Source: Acanthosepion pharaonis (lineage: Eukaryota > Mollusca > Cephalopoda > Sepiida > Sepiidae). Taken from it: a stretch of 64,000 bases of DNA. The translations under genes and the position numbers were made by a program. Of the stretch, positions 1-11,468 are shown one piece after another. The notes beneath the pieces are model-generated. The model had not been told where the DNA came from and made no database searches. It saw nothing but the letters and a program-made list of their open reading frames with translations. Every line of letters begins with the position of its first letter. Position 1 is the first letter of the stretch. The stretch is from positions 1,082,501-1,146,500 of the forward strand of contig CAHIKZ030000029.1 of assembly GCA_903632075.3 (NCBI GenBank). Direction: 5' to 3'.

Positions 1-177
1 CAGTATCATTTTATTTTATATTTTCTGATTTTTTAATTTACTTTTTTTTTTTCCTGTTTTCTGCTTTTGTTTTGTAGGACAAAATTCGAACTAGTTCCAA
101 TTACTAGTAAGTTCATTGATTTTCTTTATGTACAAGTCTTTCTTTCCTGAATGATTTCTTTATTCATGCGATCATCA

Positions 178-180
<3 letters not shown>

Positions 181-214
<34 letters not shown>

Positions 215-567
215 AACATGTACATTCTTTCTTTCTTTCTTTCTTTCTTTCTAATATGTATATTCTTTCTTTCTAACATGTATATTCTTTCTTTCTTTCT
301 TTCTTTCATTCTTTCTTTCATTCTTTCTAACATATATATTCTTTCTTTCTTTCTTTCTAACATGTATATTCTTTCTTTCTTTCTTTCATTCTTTCTTTCA
401 TTCTTTCTAACATATATATTCTTTCTTTCTTTCTTTCTAACATGTATATTCTTTCTTTCTTTCTTTCTTTCATTCTTTCTTTCTTTCTAACATGTATATT
501 CATTCTTTCTTTCTTTCTTTCTAACATGTGTATTCTTTCTTTCTTTCTTTCTTTCTAATATGTATAT

Positions 568-602
<35 letters not shown>

Positions 603-613
603 AACATGTATAT

Positions 614-644
<31 letters not shown>

Positions 645-1231
645 AACATGTATATTCTTTCTTTCTTTCTTTCTTTCTAATAAGTATATTCTTTTGTCTT
701 TCTTTCTTTCATTCTTTCTTTTAACATGTATATTCTTTCTTTCTTTCTTTTCTTTTCTAATATGTATATTCTTTCTGTCTTTTTTTCTTTCTTTCTAATA
801 TGTATATTCTTTCTTTCTTTCTTTCTTTCTAACATGTATATTCTTTCTTTCTTTCTTTCTAATATGTATATTCTTTCTTTCTTTCTTTCTTTCATTCTTT
901 CTTTCTTTCTAACATGTATATTCTTTCTTTCTTTCTTTCTTTCTTTGTTTCTTTCTTTCTTTTTTTTCTAACATATATGTTTATTCTTTCTTTCTTTTCT
1001 TTCTTTCTTTCTAACATGTATATTCTTTCTTTCTTTCTTTCTTTCTAATATGTATATTCTTTCTTTCTTTCTTTCTTTCATTCTTTCTTTCTTTCTAACA
1101 TGTATATTCTTCCTTTCTTTCTTTCTTTCTTTCTAATATGTATATTCTTTCTTTCTTTCTTTTTCTTTCATTCTTTCTTTCTTTCTAACATGTATATTCT
1201 TTCTTTCTTTCTTTCTTTCTAATATGTATAT

Positions 1232-1262
<31 letters not shown>

Positions 1263-1770
1263 AACATGTATATTCTTTCTTTCTTTCTTTCTTTCTAATA
1301 TGTATATTCTTTCTTTCTTTCTTTCTTTCTTTCATTCTTTCTTTCTTTCTAACATGTATATTCTTTCTTTCTTTCTTTCTTTCTTTCTTTTCTAATATGT
1401 ATTCTTTCTTTCTTTCTTTCATTCATTCTTTCTTTTTATTCTTTCTTTGTTTATTCTTTCTTTCTTTCTTTCTAACATGTATATTCTTTCTTTCTTTCAT
1501 TCTTTTTCTTTCTAACATGTATATTCTTTTCTTTCTTTTCTTTCTTTCATTCATTCTTTCTTTTTCTGTCTTCTAACATGTATCTTTCTTTCTTTTTTTT
1601 TCTTTATTCTTTCTTTTCTTTCATTCTTTCTTTCTTTCTAACATGTATATTCTTTCTTTCTTTCTTTCTTTCTTTCATTCTTTCTTTCTTTCTAACATGT
1701 ATATTCTTTCTTTCTTTCTTTCTTTCTTTCATTCATTCTTTCCTTTTTTCTCTCTTTATAATATGTGCAT

Positions 1771-1818
<48 letters not shown>

Positions 1819-2010
1819 TTCTTGCTTTCTTTCTTTCTTTCTTTCTAATATGTATATTCTTTCTTTCTTTCTTTCTTTCTTTCTAACATGTATATTCTTT
1901 CTTTCTTTCTTTCATTCTTTCTTTCATTCTTTCTAACATATATATTCTTTCTTTCTTTCTTTCTAACATGTATATTCTTTCTTTCTTTCTTTCTTTCTTT
2001 CATTCTTTCT
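181..2010. repeat. (CTTT)n array with regular ACATGTATATT interruptions
   Basis: The plus strand is almost purely pyrimidine: runs of CTTT are broken every 20-50 bases by TAACATGTATATT or TAATATGTATATT. The interrupter recurs dozens of times, so this is a higher-order minisatellite built on a tetranucleotide. Open frames across it encode only Phe/Leu/Ser or Lys/Glu/Arg repeats and are not genes. The strand asymmetry could support triplex (H-DNA) structure; that is inference. Confidence 0.95.
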
Positions 2011-2984
2011 TTTTTTCTGTCTTTATAATATGTGCATTCTTTCTTTCTTTCTTTCTGTTTTTCTTTATAACATGTTTCTTTGTGTCTCCGTCTTTCTTTC
2101 TACGTGCTACTTTACTAGTATTCTTTCTTTCTCCATAACATGTACCTTCTTTCTTTCTTTCTTTTTCTTTCTTTCTTTCTTTCTTTCTTTGTGATATGTG
2201 TCTTTCTTTCTTTCCTTCATTCTTCATAACGTCTCTTTGTATCTTTCTTTCTACATACAACCACTCTATTCCTTTTCTTTTTACTTTCTTTTTTTCTTTC
2301 TTTCTTTCTTTATAATATATATCTTTCTTTCTTTATTTCTAGTACGTCTCTTTGTATCTTTATTTCTTTCTACATACCACATATGTTATATTTTCTCTTT
2401 TCGTCCTAACATGTACCATACTTTCTTTCTTTCCTTCTTTCGATCTTTCATTGTTCATAATATTTACCTTAATTTCTTTCTTTCTTTTTTCTTTCTTTCT
2501 TTCCTTCTTTCTTTCTGCATAACATATCTCTTTGTATTTTTCATTCATTCTCTTTATGATAATCTTTCTATCTTCATAACATGAACCGTTCTTTCTTTCT
2601 TTCTTTCTTTCATTCTTTCTTTCATTCTTTTATTCATTCTTTCTTTCTTTCTTTCTTTCTTTCTTTCATTCTTTCTTCATAGCATGAGGCTTTTTTCTTT
2701 CTGTCTTGTTTTCTGTCTTTCTTTCTTTTCTTTCTTCATAACATTTAATTTTCTCCCTTTAATTCATTCTTTCTGCATAACCTGTCTCTTTGTCTTTCTT
2801 TCTTTCTATATACCATCCCTCTATATTCTTCTTCGTTTCTTTTTTCTTTCTTTCTTTCTTCATAACATTTACTTTCTTTCTTTATTCATTCCTTTCTTTC
2901 TTCGTAACATGTCTCGTTGTATATTTCTTTCTTTATTTCTTTCTAGGTTATTCTTTCTTTCTTTCTTTATTTCTTCCCTTCTTT

Positions 2985-3490
2985 CTTTGTTTCTTTCCTT
3001 CCTTTGTTTCTTTCTTTCTTCATAATGTGTATGTTTCTTTCTTTCTTTCTTTCTTCATGACAAGTTATTTCTTTTTTCTTTCTTTCTTTCTTTCTTTCTT
3101 TCCTTCCTTTGTTTCTTTCTTTCTTCATAATGTGTATGTTTCTTTCTTTCTTTCTTTCTTTCTTCATGACATGTCCCTTTTGTATCTTTCATTCTTTCTT
3201 TCTTTCTTTCTTTCCTTCCTTTGTTTCTTTCTTTCTTCATAATGTGTATGTTTCTTTCTTTCTTTCTTTCTTTCTTCATGACATGTCCCTTTTGTATCTT
3301 TCATTCTTTCTTTCTTTCTTTCTTTCTTTCTTTCCTTCCTTTGTTTCTTTCTTTCTTCATAATGTGTATGTTTCTTTCTTTCTTTCTTTCTTCATGACAA
3401 GTTCCTTTTTGTATCTTTCATTCTTTCTTTTTTTCTTTCTTTCTTTCCTTCCTTTGTTTCTTTCTTTCTTCATAATGTGTATGTTTCTTT
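2985..3490. repeat. Tandem repeat of 105-120 bp inside the CTTT array
   Basis: CATAATGTGTATG recurs near 3020, 3126, 3238, 3358 and 3470, each followed by CTTT runs and usually by TCATGACA. The unit is about 105-120 bp in about five copies. Related units reappear near 5396, 5631, 7207 and 7427. Confidence 0.8.
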
Positions 3491-4456
3491 CTTTTCTTTC
3501 TTTCTTTCTTTCATTCATTCTTTCTTTTTTTTTCTTTTATAATTCTGTGCATTCTTTCTTTCTTTCTTTCCTTCCTTTCTTTCTTTCTTTCTTTCATAAT
3601 GTGAATATTCTTTCTTTCTTTCTTTCTTGTATATTCTTTCTTTCTTTTCTTTCATTCTTTCTTTCATTTTTCTAATATATATATTCTTTCTTTCTTTCTT
3701 TATTTCCTTTCTTTCTTTCTTTCTTTCTTCATATGTATTGTTTCTTTTTTCTTTCTTTATAATATGTGCATTTTGTTTCTTTTTCTTTCTTTCTTTTTTC
3801 TTTCCTTCCTTTGTTTCTTTTTTTCTTAATATGTATGTTTCTTTCTTTCTTTCTTTCTTTCTTCATGTATATATTCTTTTTTCTTTCTTTCATTCATTCT
3901 TTTTCTTTCTTTATTTTTCTTTCTTTTTTTTTTTATTCATTCTTTCTTTTCTTCTTTTTTCTTTCTTTCTTTCTTTTCATGACCTATATTCTTTCTTTCT
4001 TTCTTTCATTCTTTTTTTCTAACATATATTTCTTTCTTTCTTTCTTTCTTTCTTTGTACATTCTTTCTTTCTTTTCTTTCATGTTTTTTTTTTCATTTTT
4101 CTAACATATATTCTTTCTTTCTTTTTTCTTTCATTCTTTCTTTCTTTCTTTCTAACATCTATATTCTTTCTTTTTTTTCTTTTTTTTTCTTTCTTTCTTT
4201 CTTTCTTTCTTTCTTTTTTTCTTTCTTTTCTTTCATTTATTCTTTCTTTTTCTTTCTTCTTTTTTTTATTCTTTCTTTTTTTTTCTTTAATTCTTTCTTT
4301 CTTTTTTTTCTGTCTTTATAATATGTGTATTCTTTCTTTTCTTTCTTTCTTTCTTTCTGTTTTTCTTTCTAACATTTCTTCTTTTGTTCTCTTTCTTTTT
4401 CTTAAAAGGGATAGCAGATTCTTTCTTTTTCCATATCATGAAATTTCTTTCTTTTT

Positions 4457-4497
<41 letters not shown>

Positions 4498-6974
4498 ATA
4501 ACATCTCTTTGTATCTTTTATTCTACTACAAATCTATTCCTTTTGAGCTTTACTTTTTTTTCTTTCTTTCTTTCTTTATAATACAGATGTTTTCTTTCTT
4601 TTATTTCTAGTACGTCTTTTGTTGGTCTTTTAAGGATTTCTACATACCACATATGTTATATTTTCTCTTTTCGTCCTAAAATGTACCATGCGATTGACGA
4701 GAAAAATTTTCCTTCTTTCGATCTTTCATTGTTCATAAGATTTACCTTAATTTCTTTCTTTTTTTTTATTTTCTTTTTTCTTTCCTTTCTTCTTTCTGCA
4801 TAACATATCTCTTTGTATTTTTCATTCATTCTCTTTTATGATAATCTTTCTATCTTCATAACATGAACCGTTCTTTTCTTTCTTTTTTTTCTTTTCATTC
4901 TTTCTTTCATTCTTTCATTCATTCTTTCTTTCATTCTTTTTTCTTTCTTTTCTTTTCTTTCTTTTTTTCTTTTTCTTTCTTGTTTTTTCTTACTTTCTTT
5001 TTTTTCTTCATAACATTTAATTTTTCCCCTTTGGATTCATTCTTTCTGCATAACCTGAGAAAACAGGTCTTTCTTTCTTTCTTATACCATCACCCATATT
5101 CTTCTTCTTTTTTTTTTCTTCCCCAATTTCTTCATAACATGACTTTTTTATTTATTCAATTTCTTTTTTTTCGTAACATTTCTGTTGTATATTTTTTTTT
5201 TTCTTTTTAGGTTATGTTTCTTTTCTTTCTTTCTTTATTTTTCTTTCCTTCTTTTTTTTTTCTTCCTTATTTCTTTTCTTTCAATATGGACTTGTTTTTC
5301 TTTCTTTCTTTCTTCATGACATGTCCTTTTGTATCTTTTATTCTTTGTTTGTTTCTTTCTTTTGTTTTTTCCTTCCTTTGTTTCCTTTTTTTTCTTCATA
5401 ATGTGTATGTTTTCTTTCTTTTATTTTCTTCATGACATGTCCCTTTTTCTATCTAGAATTCTTTCTTTGACCCTTTCTTTTTTCTTTCTTTCCTTCCTTT
5501 GTTTCTTTCTTTCTTCATTGTGTATGTTTTTTCTTTTCTTTCTTTTCTTCATGACAAGTTCCTTTTTTTCTTTCTTTCTTTCTTTCTTTCTTTTCTTTTT
5601 CTTTCTTTCCTTCCTTTGTTTCTTTCTTTCTTCATAATGTATGTTTCTTTCTTTCTTTCTTTCTTCATGACAAGTTCCTTTTTTATCTTTCATTTTCTTT
5701 CAGGGATGCCAGCCTAACATGTATATTCTTTCTTTCTTTTCTTTTCTTTCTAATTAGATTATATATTCTTTCTTTTTTCTTTCCTCATGAAAAGATTTTT
5801 TCTTTCTTTCTTTCATTCTTTCTTTCATTTTTCCAATATATATTGTTTTCTTTCTTTTCTTTCTTTCTTCTCCTTCTTTCTAACAAGTTCCTTTTTTCTT
5901 TCTTTTCATATATTCTTTCTTTCTTTCTTAAATTCTTTCCTTCCTTTATATATCTTTCTTTCTTTCTTTCTATAATGTATATTCTTTCTTTCTTTTTTCT
6001 TTTTTTTTTCCTTTTCTTCTTTTTTTTCTGTCTTTAAATATGTGCATTCTTTCTTTCTTTCTTTCTTTCTTTTCTTTCTGTTTTTCTTTTATAAACATTT
6101 TTCTTTGTGTTAAATCATTTTCTTTTTCTACGTGCTACTTTACTAGTATTCTTTCTTTCTCCATAACTACCTTCTTTTTCTTTCTTTCTTTCTTTCTTTC
6201 TTTCTTTCATTCTTCATAACGTCTCAAAACATTTCTTTCTTTCAACCACTCTATTCCTTTTCTTTAAAACTTTATTTTTTTCTTTCTTTCTTTTCTTTAT
6301 AATATATAGTTTTCTTTTTTATTTCTAGTACGTCTCTTTGTATTTTATTTCTTTCTACATACCCATATGTTATATTTTTCTTTTCAAAAACATATACCAT
6401 GTTTTCTTTCTTTCCTTCTTTCGATCTTTCATTGTTCATAATATTTACCTTTAATTTCTTTTTTCTTTTTCTTTCTTTCCTTCCTTCTTTCTTTTGCATA
6501 ACATATCTCTTTGTATTTTTCATTCATTCTCTTTATGATAATCTTTCTATCTTCATAATATTACCTTTCTTTCTTTCATTCTTTATTTCATTCTTTCTTT
6601 CATTCTTTCATTCATTCTTTCTTTCTTTCTTTCTTTTTCTTTCATTCTTTTTCTTTAGCATGTGGCTTTTTTTCTTTCTGTCTTGTTTTCTGTCTTTCTT
6701 TCGTTTCTTTCTTCATAACATTTAATTTTCCCCTTTAATTCATTCTTTCTGCATAACCTGTCTTTCTTTCTTTCTTTCTATTCATCCCTCTTTCTTCGTT
6801 TCTTTTTCTTTCTTTCTTTCTTCATAACATTTATGTTTCTTTATTCATTCCTTTCTTTCTTTCTAAATATGTGTCGTTGTATATTTCTTTTCTTTATTTG
6901 TTTTTCTAGGTTTTCTTTCTTTCTTTCTTTCTTTTCTTTCCTTCCTTTGTTTCTTTTCTTTCTTCATCTTTTGT

Positions 6975-7205
6975 GTATGATACACCTAATTTTATCTTTC
7001 ATATAAATATGGGTTTACCGGAAGACGACGGAAGATTTCTTTCTTTGCCTGACTGCGACTTTCAACCCATTTGCAGGAACAGTCTTCCCAAGAATATACC
7101 AAAACTACCTGTAAATATTCATTACCTTTTTCATTGTTTCAATACATTTTTTACGTACATTTATTGTTGTATTATTATTATTCCATGCTTATTCTTTCAA
7201 CACTT
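6975..7205. other. Complex-sequence island within the polypyrimidine array
   Basis: About 230 bp of ordinary mixed sequence interrupts the CTTT-rich array. The longest plus-strand frame starts at 6973 and encodes about 75 unremarkable residues before re-entering the repeat. I recognise no protein or RNA family. It may be a small insertion or part of the consensus problem described in the findings. Confidence 0.5.
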
Positions 7206-7959
7206 CATAATGTGTATGTTTTTTTCTTTCTTTCTTTCTTCATGACATGTCCCTTTCATTTCTTTCTTTCTTTCTTTTTCTTTTCTTTTTTCTTTTTTCT
7301 TTTGTTTCCTTTGTTTCTTTCTTTTTCATAATATATTTTTTTTCTTTTTGTTTCTTTCTGACAAGTTCCTTTTGTATCTTTCATTCTTTCTTTTTTTTCT
7401 TTCTTTCTTTCTTCTTTGTTTCTTTTTTTTCATAATGTGTATGTTTCTTTCTTTCTTTCTTTAACTTTTTCATGACATTCCTTTTTGTTTTTCATTTTTT
7501 TTTTTCTTTTTTTTCTTTCTTTCTTTCTTGATTTCTTTCTTTCTTATATTTCTTTTTGTTTTTCCTTCTTTTCTTTTTTTTCATAACATTCAACCTTTTT
7601 TTTCTTTTTTCTTTCTTTCTTTCTTTCTTTTTTTCTCTCTTTCTTTTTTTCTTTCTTTCTTTCTACATACCACTTCTTTTTTATTCTTTCTTTCTTTTTT
7701 TTCTTTAATTCTTTCTTTCTTTTTGTATAACGTAACTCTTTGTATCTTTCTTTCTGTATTTCTTCCTACCTTTCTTTCTTCCTTTCTTTCTTTCTTCTCT
7801 CATTTCATTTAAAAGGGGATCAGTAGATCTCACTTAGTCTTTAATATAATCGAAATTCCAATTGAATAAAATCTCTCATAATCCATTGTAATCTGTTTTT
7901 AACTCATCTGAGGTAATCTGATAACTCTAATCTATTGTATTGAGCTTTACTATTCCCTT

Positions 7960-8170
7960 TAATGGATTCACTTGGACAGTTCATCACAGATGTAAAGTTC
8001 ACTGGATGCAAACAGATAGGTGGTCCTACAGAAGGATGTTGAGAATACAACGGAGGCAGAATGTAATCAACGAAAGGAGAAAAAACAGCATGCGATTGAC
8101 GAGAGAAAAATACCTTACGATTATCTGATAATGAAGATCACTTGGAGAACTTGACACTCACAAGATATAC
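7960..8170 (+). pseudogene. LINE C-terminal fragment (family 1)
   Basis: Reading on the plus strand gives a frame with YRRMLRIQRR followed by a broken tail. The same text recurs in the longer LINE copy at 29284-29640 (CTACAGAAGGATGCTGAGAA). It resembles the region after the reverse transcriptase domain of a common non-LTR retrotransposon, where WFYRRMLRI-type sequence precedes the C-terminal SNEEVLER block. Both ends are truncated and no RT motif is present. The short length limits certainty. Confidence 0.5.
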
Positions 8171-8206
8171 TGAAGGCAAATCAAGTAGATTTTCGAGTAA
8201 CCTACT

Positions 8207-8638
8207 TAAACTACTTTTGAAACGGAATACAGAAGAGATAAATATTTAGAGCTTAAAAGCATATGAAGGAGGGCCATGATCGCTCATTTCATGAAGGATG
8301 CAATAACAAACACAAAGGTTCCATACTCCGATTATAAGACGATTGCAAAGAAAATTATCGTTAAAAAATGGCAACCTCATTGAAATACATTCATTAATAA
8401 GAAACTCCAAAACATTAAACCCACTATTGGAGAATGGATCTCAGAATATAAAAATAGGAGAAAACAGGTCGTGCTGCCTCGCCTTCACATAGGCCACACC
8501 TACATCACCCACCATTATTTACTTGAGGGCACAGAATCCCCAATATGCACAACATGACAAGAGAAATTTACAATGAAACATATACTGTTACTGTTTGTAG
8601 ATTTTGATCTATTGTGAACAAAATATTACCAAGTAATG
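8207..8638 (+). pseudogene. LINE tail fragment, direct-repeat copy 1
   Basis: This is one of two nearly identical copies (the other is 9440-9869). An open stretch from about 8385 to 8550 encodes KPTIGEWISEY, then RRKQVVLPRLHIGHTYITHH, ending in ESPICT. An IGHT..TH..LL....P.C pattern is typical of the region after RNase H in I/Jockey-type LINEs, where it precedes a terminal Cys/His finger. A stop codon replaces the final finger residues. It is a decayed 3' fragment. Confidence 0.6.
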
Positions 8639-8654
8639 AATGATACTATTATTT

Positions 8655-8737
8655 GATACATCTATTTTTTAATGAAGATATATTGACATCAATATGGACT
8701 CGAGCTTATTAATCTTTATCTATAAAAGTCAGGATGT

Positions 8738-8777
<40 letters not shown>
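8655..8777 (+). mobile_element. Helitron-like 5' end with (GT)n tract, copy 1
   Basis: The string ATATTGACATCAATATGGAC followed by TTTATCTATAAAAG and a long GT run is repeated at 11358-11460. The AT-rich start, TATAAAAGG(C/T)AGGATGT, then GT or TGTC repeats, resembles 5' ends of Helentron/Helitron-like elements. No Rep/helicase coding sequence is seen. Confidence 0.35.
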
Positions 8778-8779
8778 CG

Positions 8780-8890
8780 AATAACAAGTTTCTCTATTTT
8801 ACGAAAGAACCTAGAAATGCAAAAAGTGAGGTTTATCGTGCATGAATGTATCATAGGAATAGAAAGGTGACCCTCAAGATACTCACACAT
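8780..8890. repeat. Left arm of a 110-bp inverted repeat
   Basis: This segment is the reverse complement of 10706-10812, apart from a few changes (for example TTTCTCTATTTTACGAAAGA against TCTTTCGTAAAATAGAGAAA). The arms lie 1.8 kb apart and enclose LINE tails and a (TA)n tract. Confidence 0.85.
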
Positions 8891-8902
8891 ACAGTGGGTA
8901 GA

Positions 8903-9325
8903 TCAAGGTAACTGGAGATGTCGATTGACATTACATTTGAATAGTTGGAGATTATAGCTTTCAGGGAAACAGTAATTGAGGAGGGTGTTCCACTGGCGAG
9001 AGGTGCGAGGTATGAAGCTATTGGAGTAGAAGAGACGGCTACATTTGAAAGTTTCTACGGTGTAAGGGTGGGAGCGGGATGCCAGCCTCGTAGGGCGATT
9101 GAATTCATGGAGTCTGGGAACCAGAGAAAGCAGCTCATCAGAGCAATTACCATGGAAGTATTTGTAGAAAAGACAGGGAGAGGCGACGGCGCGTCTGTGA
9201 GAGAGTGACTGTAAACGAGACGCCAGATCAGGGCCAATTAGATTACATATCCGTCTCTGGATCTTGTCAAGAACTCCGAGGTAAGCAGAAGGTGCTCCAG
9301 CCCATATATGGCAGCAATATTCCAT
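8903..9325 (-). pseudogene. LINE C-terminal region (CR1-like), 5'-truncated
   Basis: A 140-residue minus-strand frame begins MEYCCHIWAGAPSAYL and continues with DKIQRRICNLIG, LSHRRAVASPCLFYKY, and near the end NSFIPRTSRQWNTL with a short NRHLQ tail. This order (YCCHVW..., LD.IQRR, HRR.VA..LFY.Y, PRT.R.WN.L) is the conserved region downstream of the reverse transcriptase in many CR1/Jockey-type LINEs. The RT catalytic domain itself is absent, as expected of a 5'-truncated insertion. A second, more decayed piece lies at 14985-15160. Clade assignment is tentative. Confidence 0.7.
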
Positions 9326-9439
9326 GCAAGTGCGAATGGTTGTTTTGTATATTTGAACTATCGATTCAGGGGAGAAAAATTTCCTGGCTCGGCACAGAGA
9401 GCCAACTTTCCTCGCGGTGGAAGAAGCAATTGACTCAAT

Positions 9440-9869
9440 AAACTACTTTTGAAACGGAATACAGAAGAGATAAATATTTAGGGCTTAAAATCATATGAAG
9501 GAGGGCAATGATCGCTCATTTCATGAAGGATGCAATAACAAACACAAAGGTTCCATACACCAATTAAAAGACGGTTTTAAAGATAATTATCGTTAAAAAA
9601 TGGCAACATCTTTGAAATACATTCATTAATAAGAAACTCCAAAACATTAAACCCACTATTAGAGAATGGATCTCAGAATATAAAAATAGGAAAGAACAGG
9701 TCGTGCTGCCCCGCCTTCATATAGGCCACACCTACATCACCCACCATTATTTACTAGAGGGCACAGAATCCCCAATATGCACTATATGCCAATAGAAAAT
9801 TACAGTGAAACATATACTGTTTGAGTTTGTAGATTTTGATCTATTGTGAATAAAATATTACTAAGTAAT
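9440..9869 (+). pseudogene. LINE tail fragment, direct-repeat copy 2
   Basis: This is a near-identical second copy of 8207-8638, sharing AAACTACTTTTGAAACGGAA at the start and GATCTATTGTGAA near the end. The same encoded GEWISEYKNR and VVLPRLHIGHTYITHH segments are present. The copies flank the CR1-like fragment in direct orientation, so a local duplication or two insertions are both possible. Confidence 0.65.
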
Positions 9870-9956
9870 TTAAAAAAAAAATTTACGAAAATAAAACCAT
9901 CCAAGACTGTTAATTTTCTAAAACAAGTTGGATTGTACTCAAAATATATGAAAAAA

Positions 9957-9962
<6 letters not shown>

Positions 9963-10029
<67 letters not shown>
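9963..10029. repeat. (TA)n microsatellite
   Basis: An uninterrupted AT dinucleotide run of about 67 bp directly follows the second LINE tail copy. The Tyr/Ile repeat frames over it are artefacts. Confidence 0.97.
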
Positions 10030-10031
<2 letters not shown>

Positions 10032-10087
10032 GACAGTTGTGTTTTTTGTTTGTGCAAACTATCGCTATAAATCTATTTCAAAACATT

Positions 10088-10150
10088 TGTTGGCATTAAA
10101 TGACCCACTCAGGTTTTGATATGCCATAAAACAAAACAACCAATGAACCA
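10088..10150 (+). mobile_element. Tail fragment of the modular SINE-like element
   Basis: TTGTTGGCATTAAATGACCC followed by GATATGCCATAAAACAAAAC matches the 3' tail unit (GTTGTCGGCATTAAATAACC...GATATGCCGTAAAACAAAA) of the elements at 20037-20580 and 22366-23209. Only the tail is present. Confidence 0.7.
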
Positions 10151-10705
10151 ATCATGAATGGACACAACATATAAACAAGAAGATTGCTTGAGGAACTGGT
10201 TGGCTAGTTTAGGATGTGTTATGGAATTGTTAAAGGGTCAGGGTTCATCTCTTCACATCTGTGTTTCTTAAATACACAGCGTAAGAAAAGATTAAATAAA
10301 ATCAAGCCCACATTTCCTCTTTGACGTCCTCCTGATGAAGTTTTATGGTTTTTCAGTATTCGGGTCCTCACAAGGCATGTACGATTTTGTGCATTGGTAA
10401 TAGTCCCTCTAATAGTTCTATTAGATCGATGTATTCAATGAATGATTCGGAAGACGGTTCCTAATAGACGATACGTGCAAGTATTTCTATATGTGGTCAA
10501 ACGATGTTGTGAGGAGGAAAAAACATATACAGGTAATCTATTAGAGGTAAACAAATTCTTGGAGTTATTTGATGACATATATGCCATCATTGCATCACTT
10601 ACCAGACTTTCATAAACTGAAAAATATATAGTTAAATATATTGTTCCTTAATACTTTCACCAAACGATTTCAACATCATAGATCCAGCTGAGCTACCTCT
10701 GTATG

Positions 10706-10812
10706 TGTGAGTATCTTGAGGGTCACCTTTCTATTCCTATGATACATTCATGCATGATAAACCTCACTTTTTGCATTTCTAGGTTCTTTCGTAAAATAGA
10801 GAAACTTATTAT
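10706..10812. repeat. Right arm of a 110-bp inverted repeat
   Basis: Reverse complement of 8780-8890. See that entry. Confidence 0.85.
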
Positions 10813-10869
10813 TGAATTCGGGGAGAAGGTAAGATATTTTCAAAAGTATAACCTCAATGTCAAGTGATG

Positions 10870-11330
10870 GTTTATTATTCATTATTTAATAACTGTTTTA
10901 ATTTCATCATCACTAGGTTCATTATTGTTTATGTTTGGAGACGTACTTTGTAATGATTGACTGTTTATATGTATATGTTCTATTGCTATGAGTTTCGTGT
11001 GGTCAGGGTTGAAATGGGATTCAAAATGTTTTTGAGGCCAGAACATTTCTTCTGTTGTGGTTTTGATTTTATTATTGTGATTTTTCGCTTTCCTCCACAT
11101 TTTGTCATATTGTCTATATAGTGTGATTTCATTAATTTAATTTCCAATTTTCCAGAGACACTGGTTTCTCAAAGAGCTAATTAGATTCTTGTTTTTTATG
11201 TTCCGTGTTTCATATTTTCCATTCCATTTTTCTTCTGTTTCGTTCCATTTTTTCAACTCAGTGTTTTCGCCCCATGGGTGTATATTTTTCCTTCTACGCA
11301 TTCTTGGAATGGTCTAACGCTATTCAGCTA
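10870..11330 (-). pseudogene. LINE endonuclease-RT linker fragment
   Basis: On the minus strand, a 72-residue frame (10882-11100) contains MWRKAKNHNNKIKTT, EEMFWPQKHFESHF and, at its end, NNEPSDDEIKTVIK. The last block looks like the pre-RT helix region of LINEs, where acidic PP..DEI..AI/VI precedes the reverse transcriptase. Upstream sequence (to about 11330) carries broken frames of the same character. No endonuclease or RT catalytic motif survives, so the assignment rests on composition and one motif. Confidence 0.4.
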
Positions 11331-11342
11331 ATGAAAGATATT

Positions 11343-11420
11343 ATTATTTGATGTTTTAATGAAGATATATTGACATCAATATGGACTCAAGGTTATTGAT
11401 CTTTATCGATAAAAGGCAGG

Positions 11421-11468
<48 letters not shown>

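Larger units (their letters stand above)
2011..7805. repeat. Degenerate polypyrimidine higher-order repeat array
   Basis: The CTTT-rich array continues with more varied interrupters: CATAACATG, TCATGACATGTCC, CTACATACCA and TACGTGCTACTTTACTAG. Marker strings recur in the same order, for example CTGTCTTTATAATATGTG near 2017 and 4309 with a variant near 6027, and CTAGTACGTCT near 2338, 4607 and 6326. This implies about three large tandem units of 1.7-2.3 kb. No credible gene lies inside. Confidence 0.85.

Noticed and set aside
181..2010. A CRISPR-like array suggested by regularly spaced TAACATGTATATT units
   Set aside because: Spacers are plain CTTT runs of variable length, there are no cas genes, and the genome is eukaryotic.
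218..4104. Long Phe/Leu/Ser-rich or Lys/Glu/Arg-rich reading frames, superficially like membrane proteins
   Set aside because: They are translations of the CTTT array in every frame, with no non-repeat core, and both strands are open.
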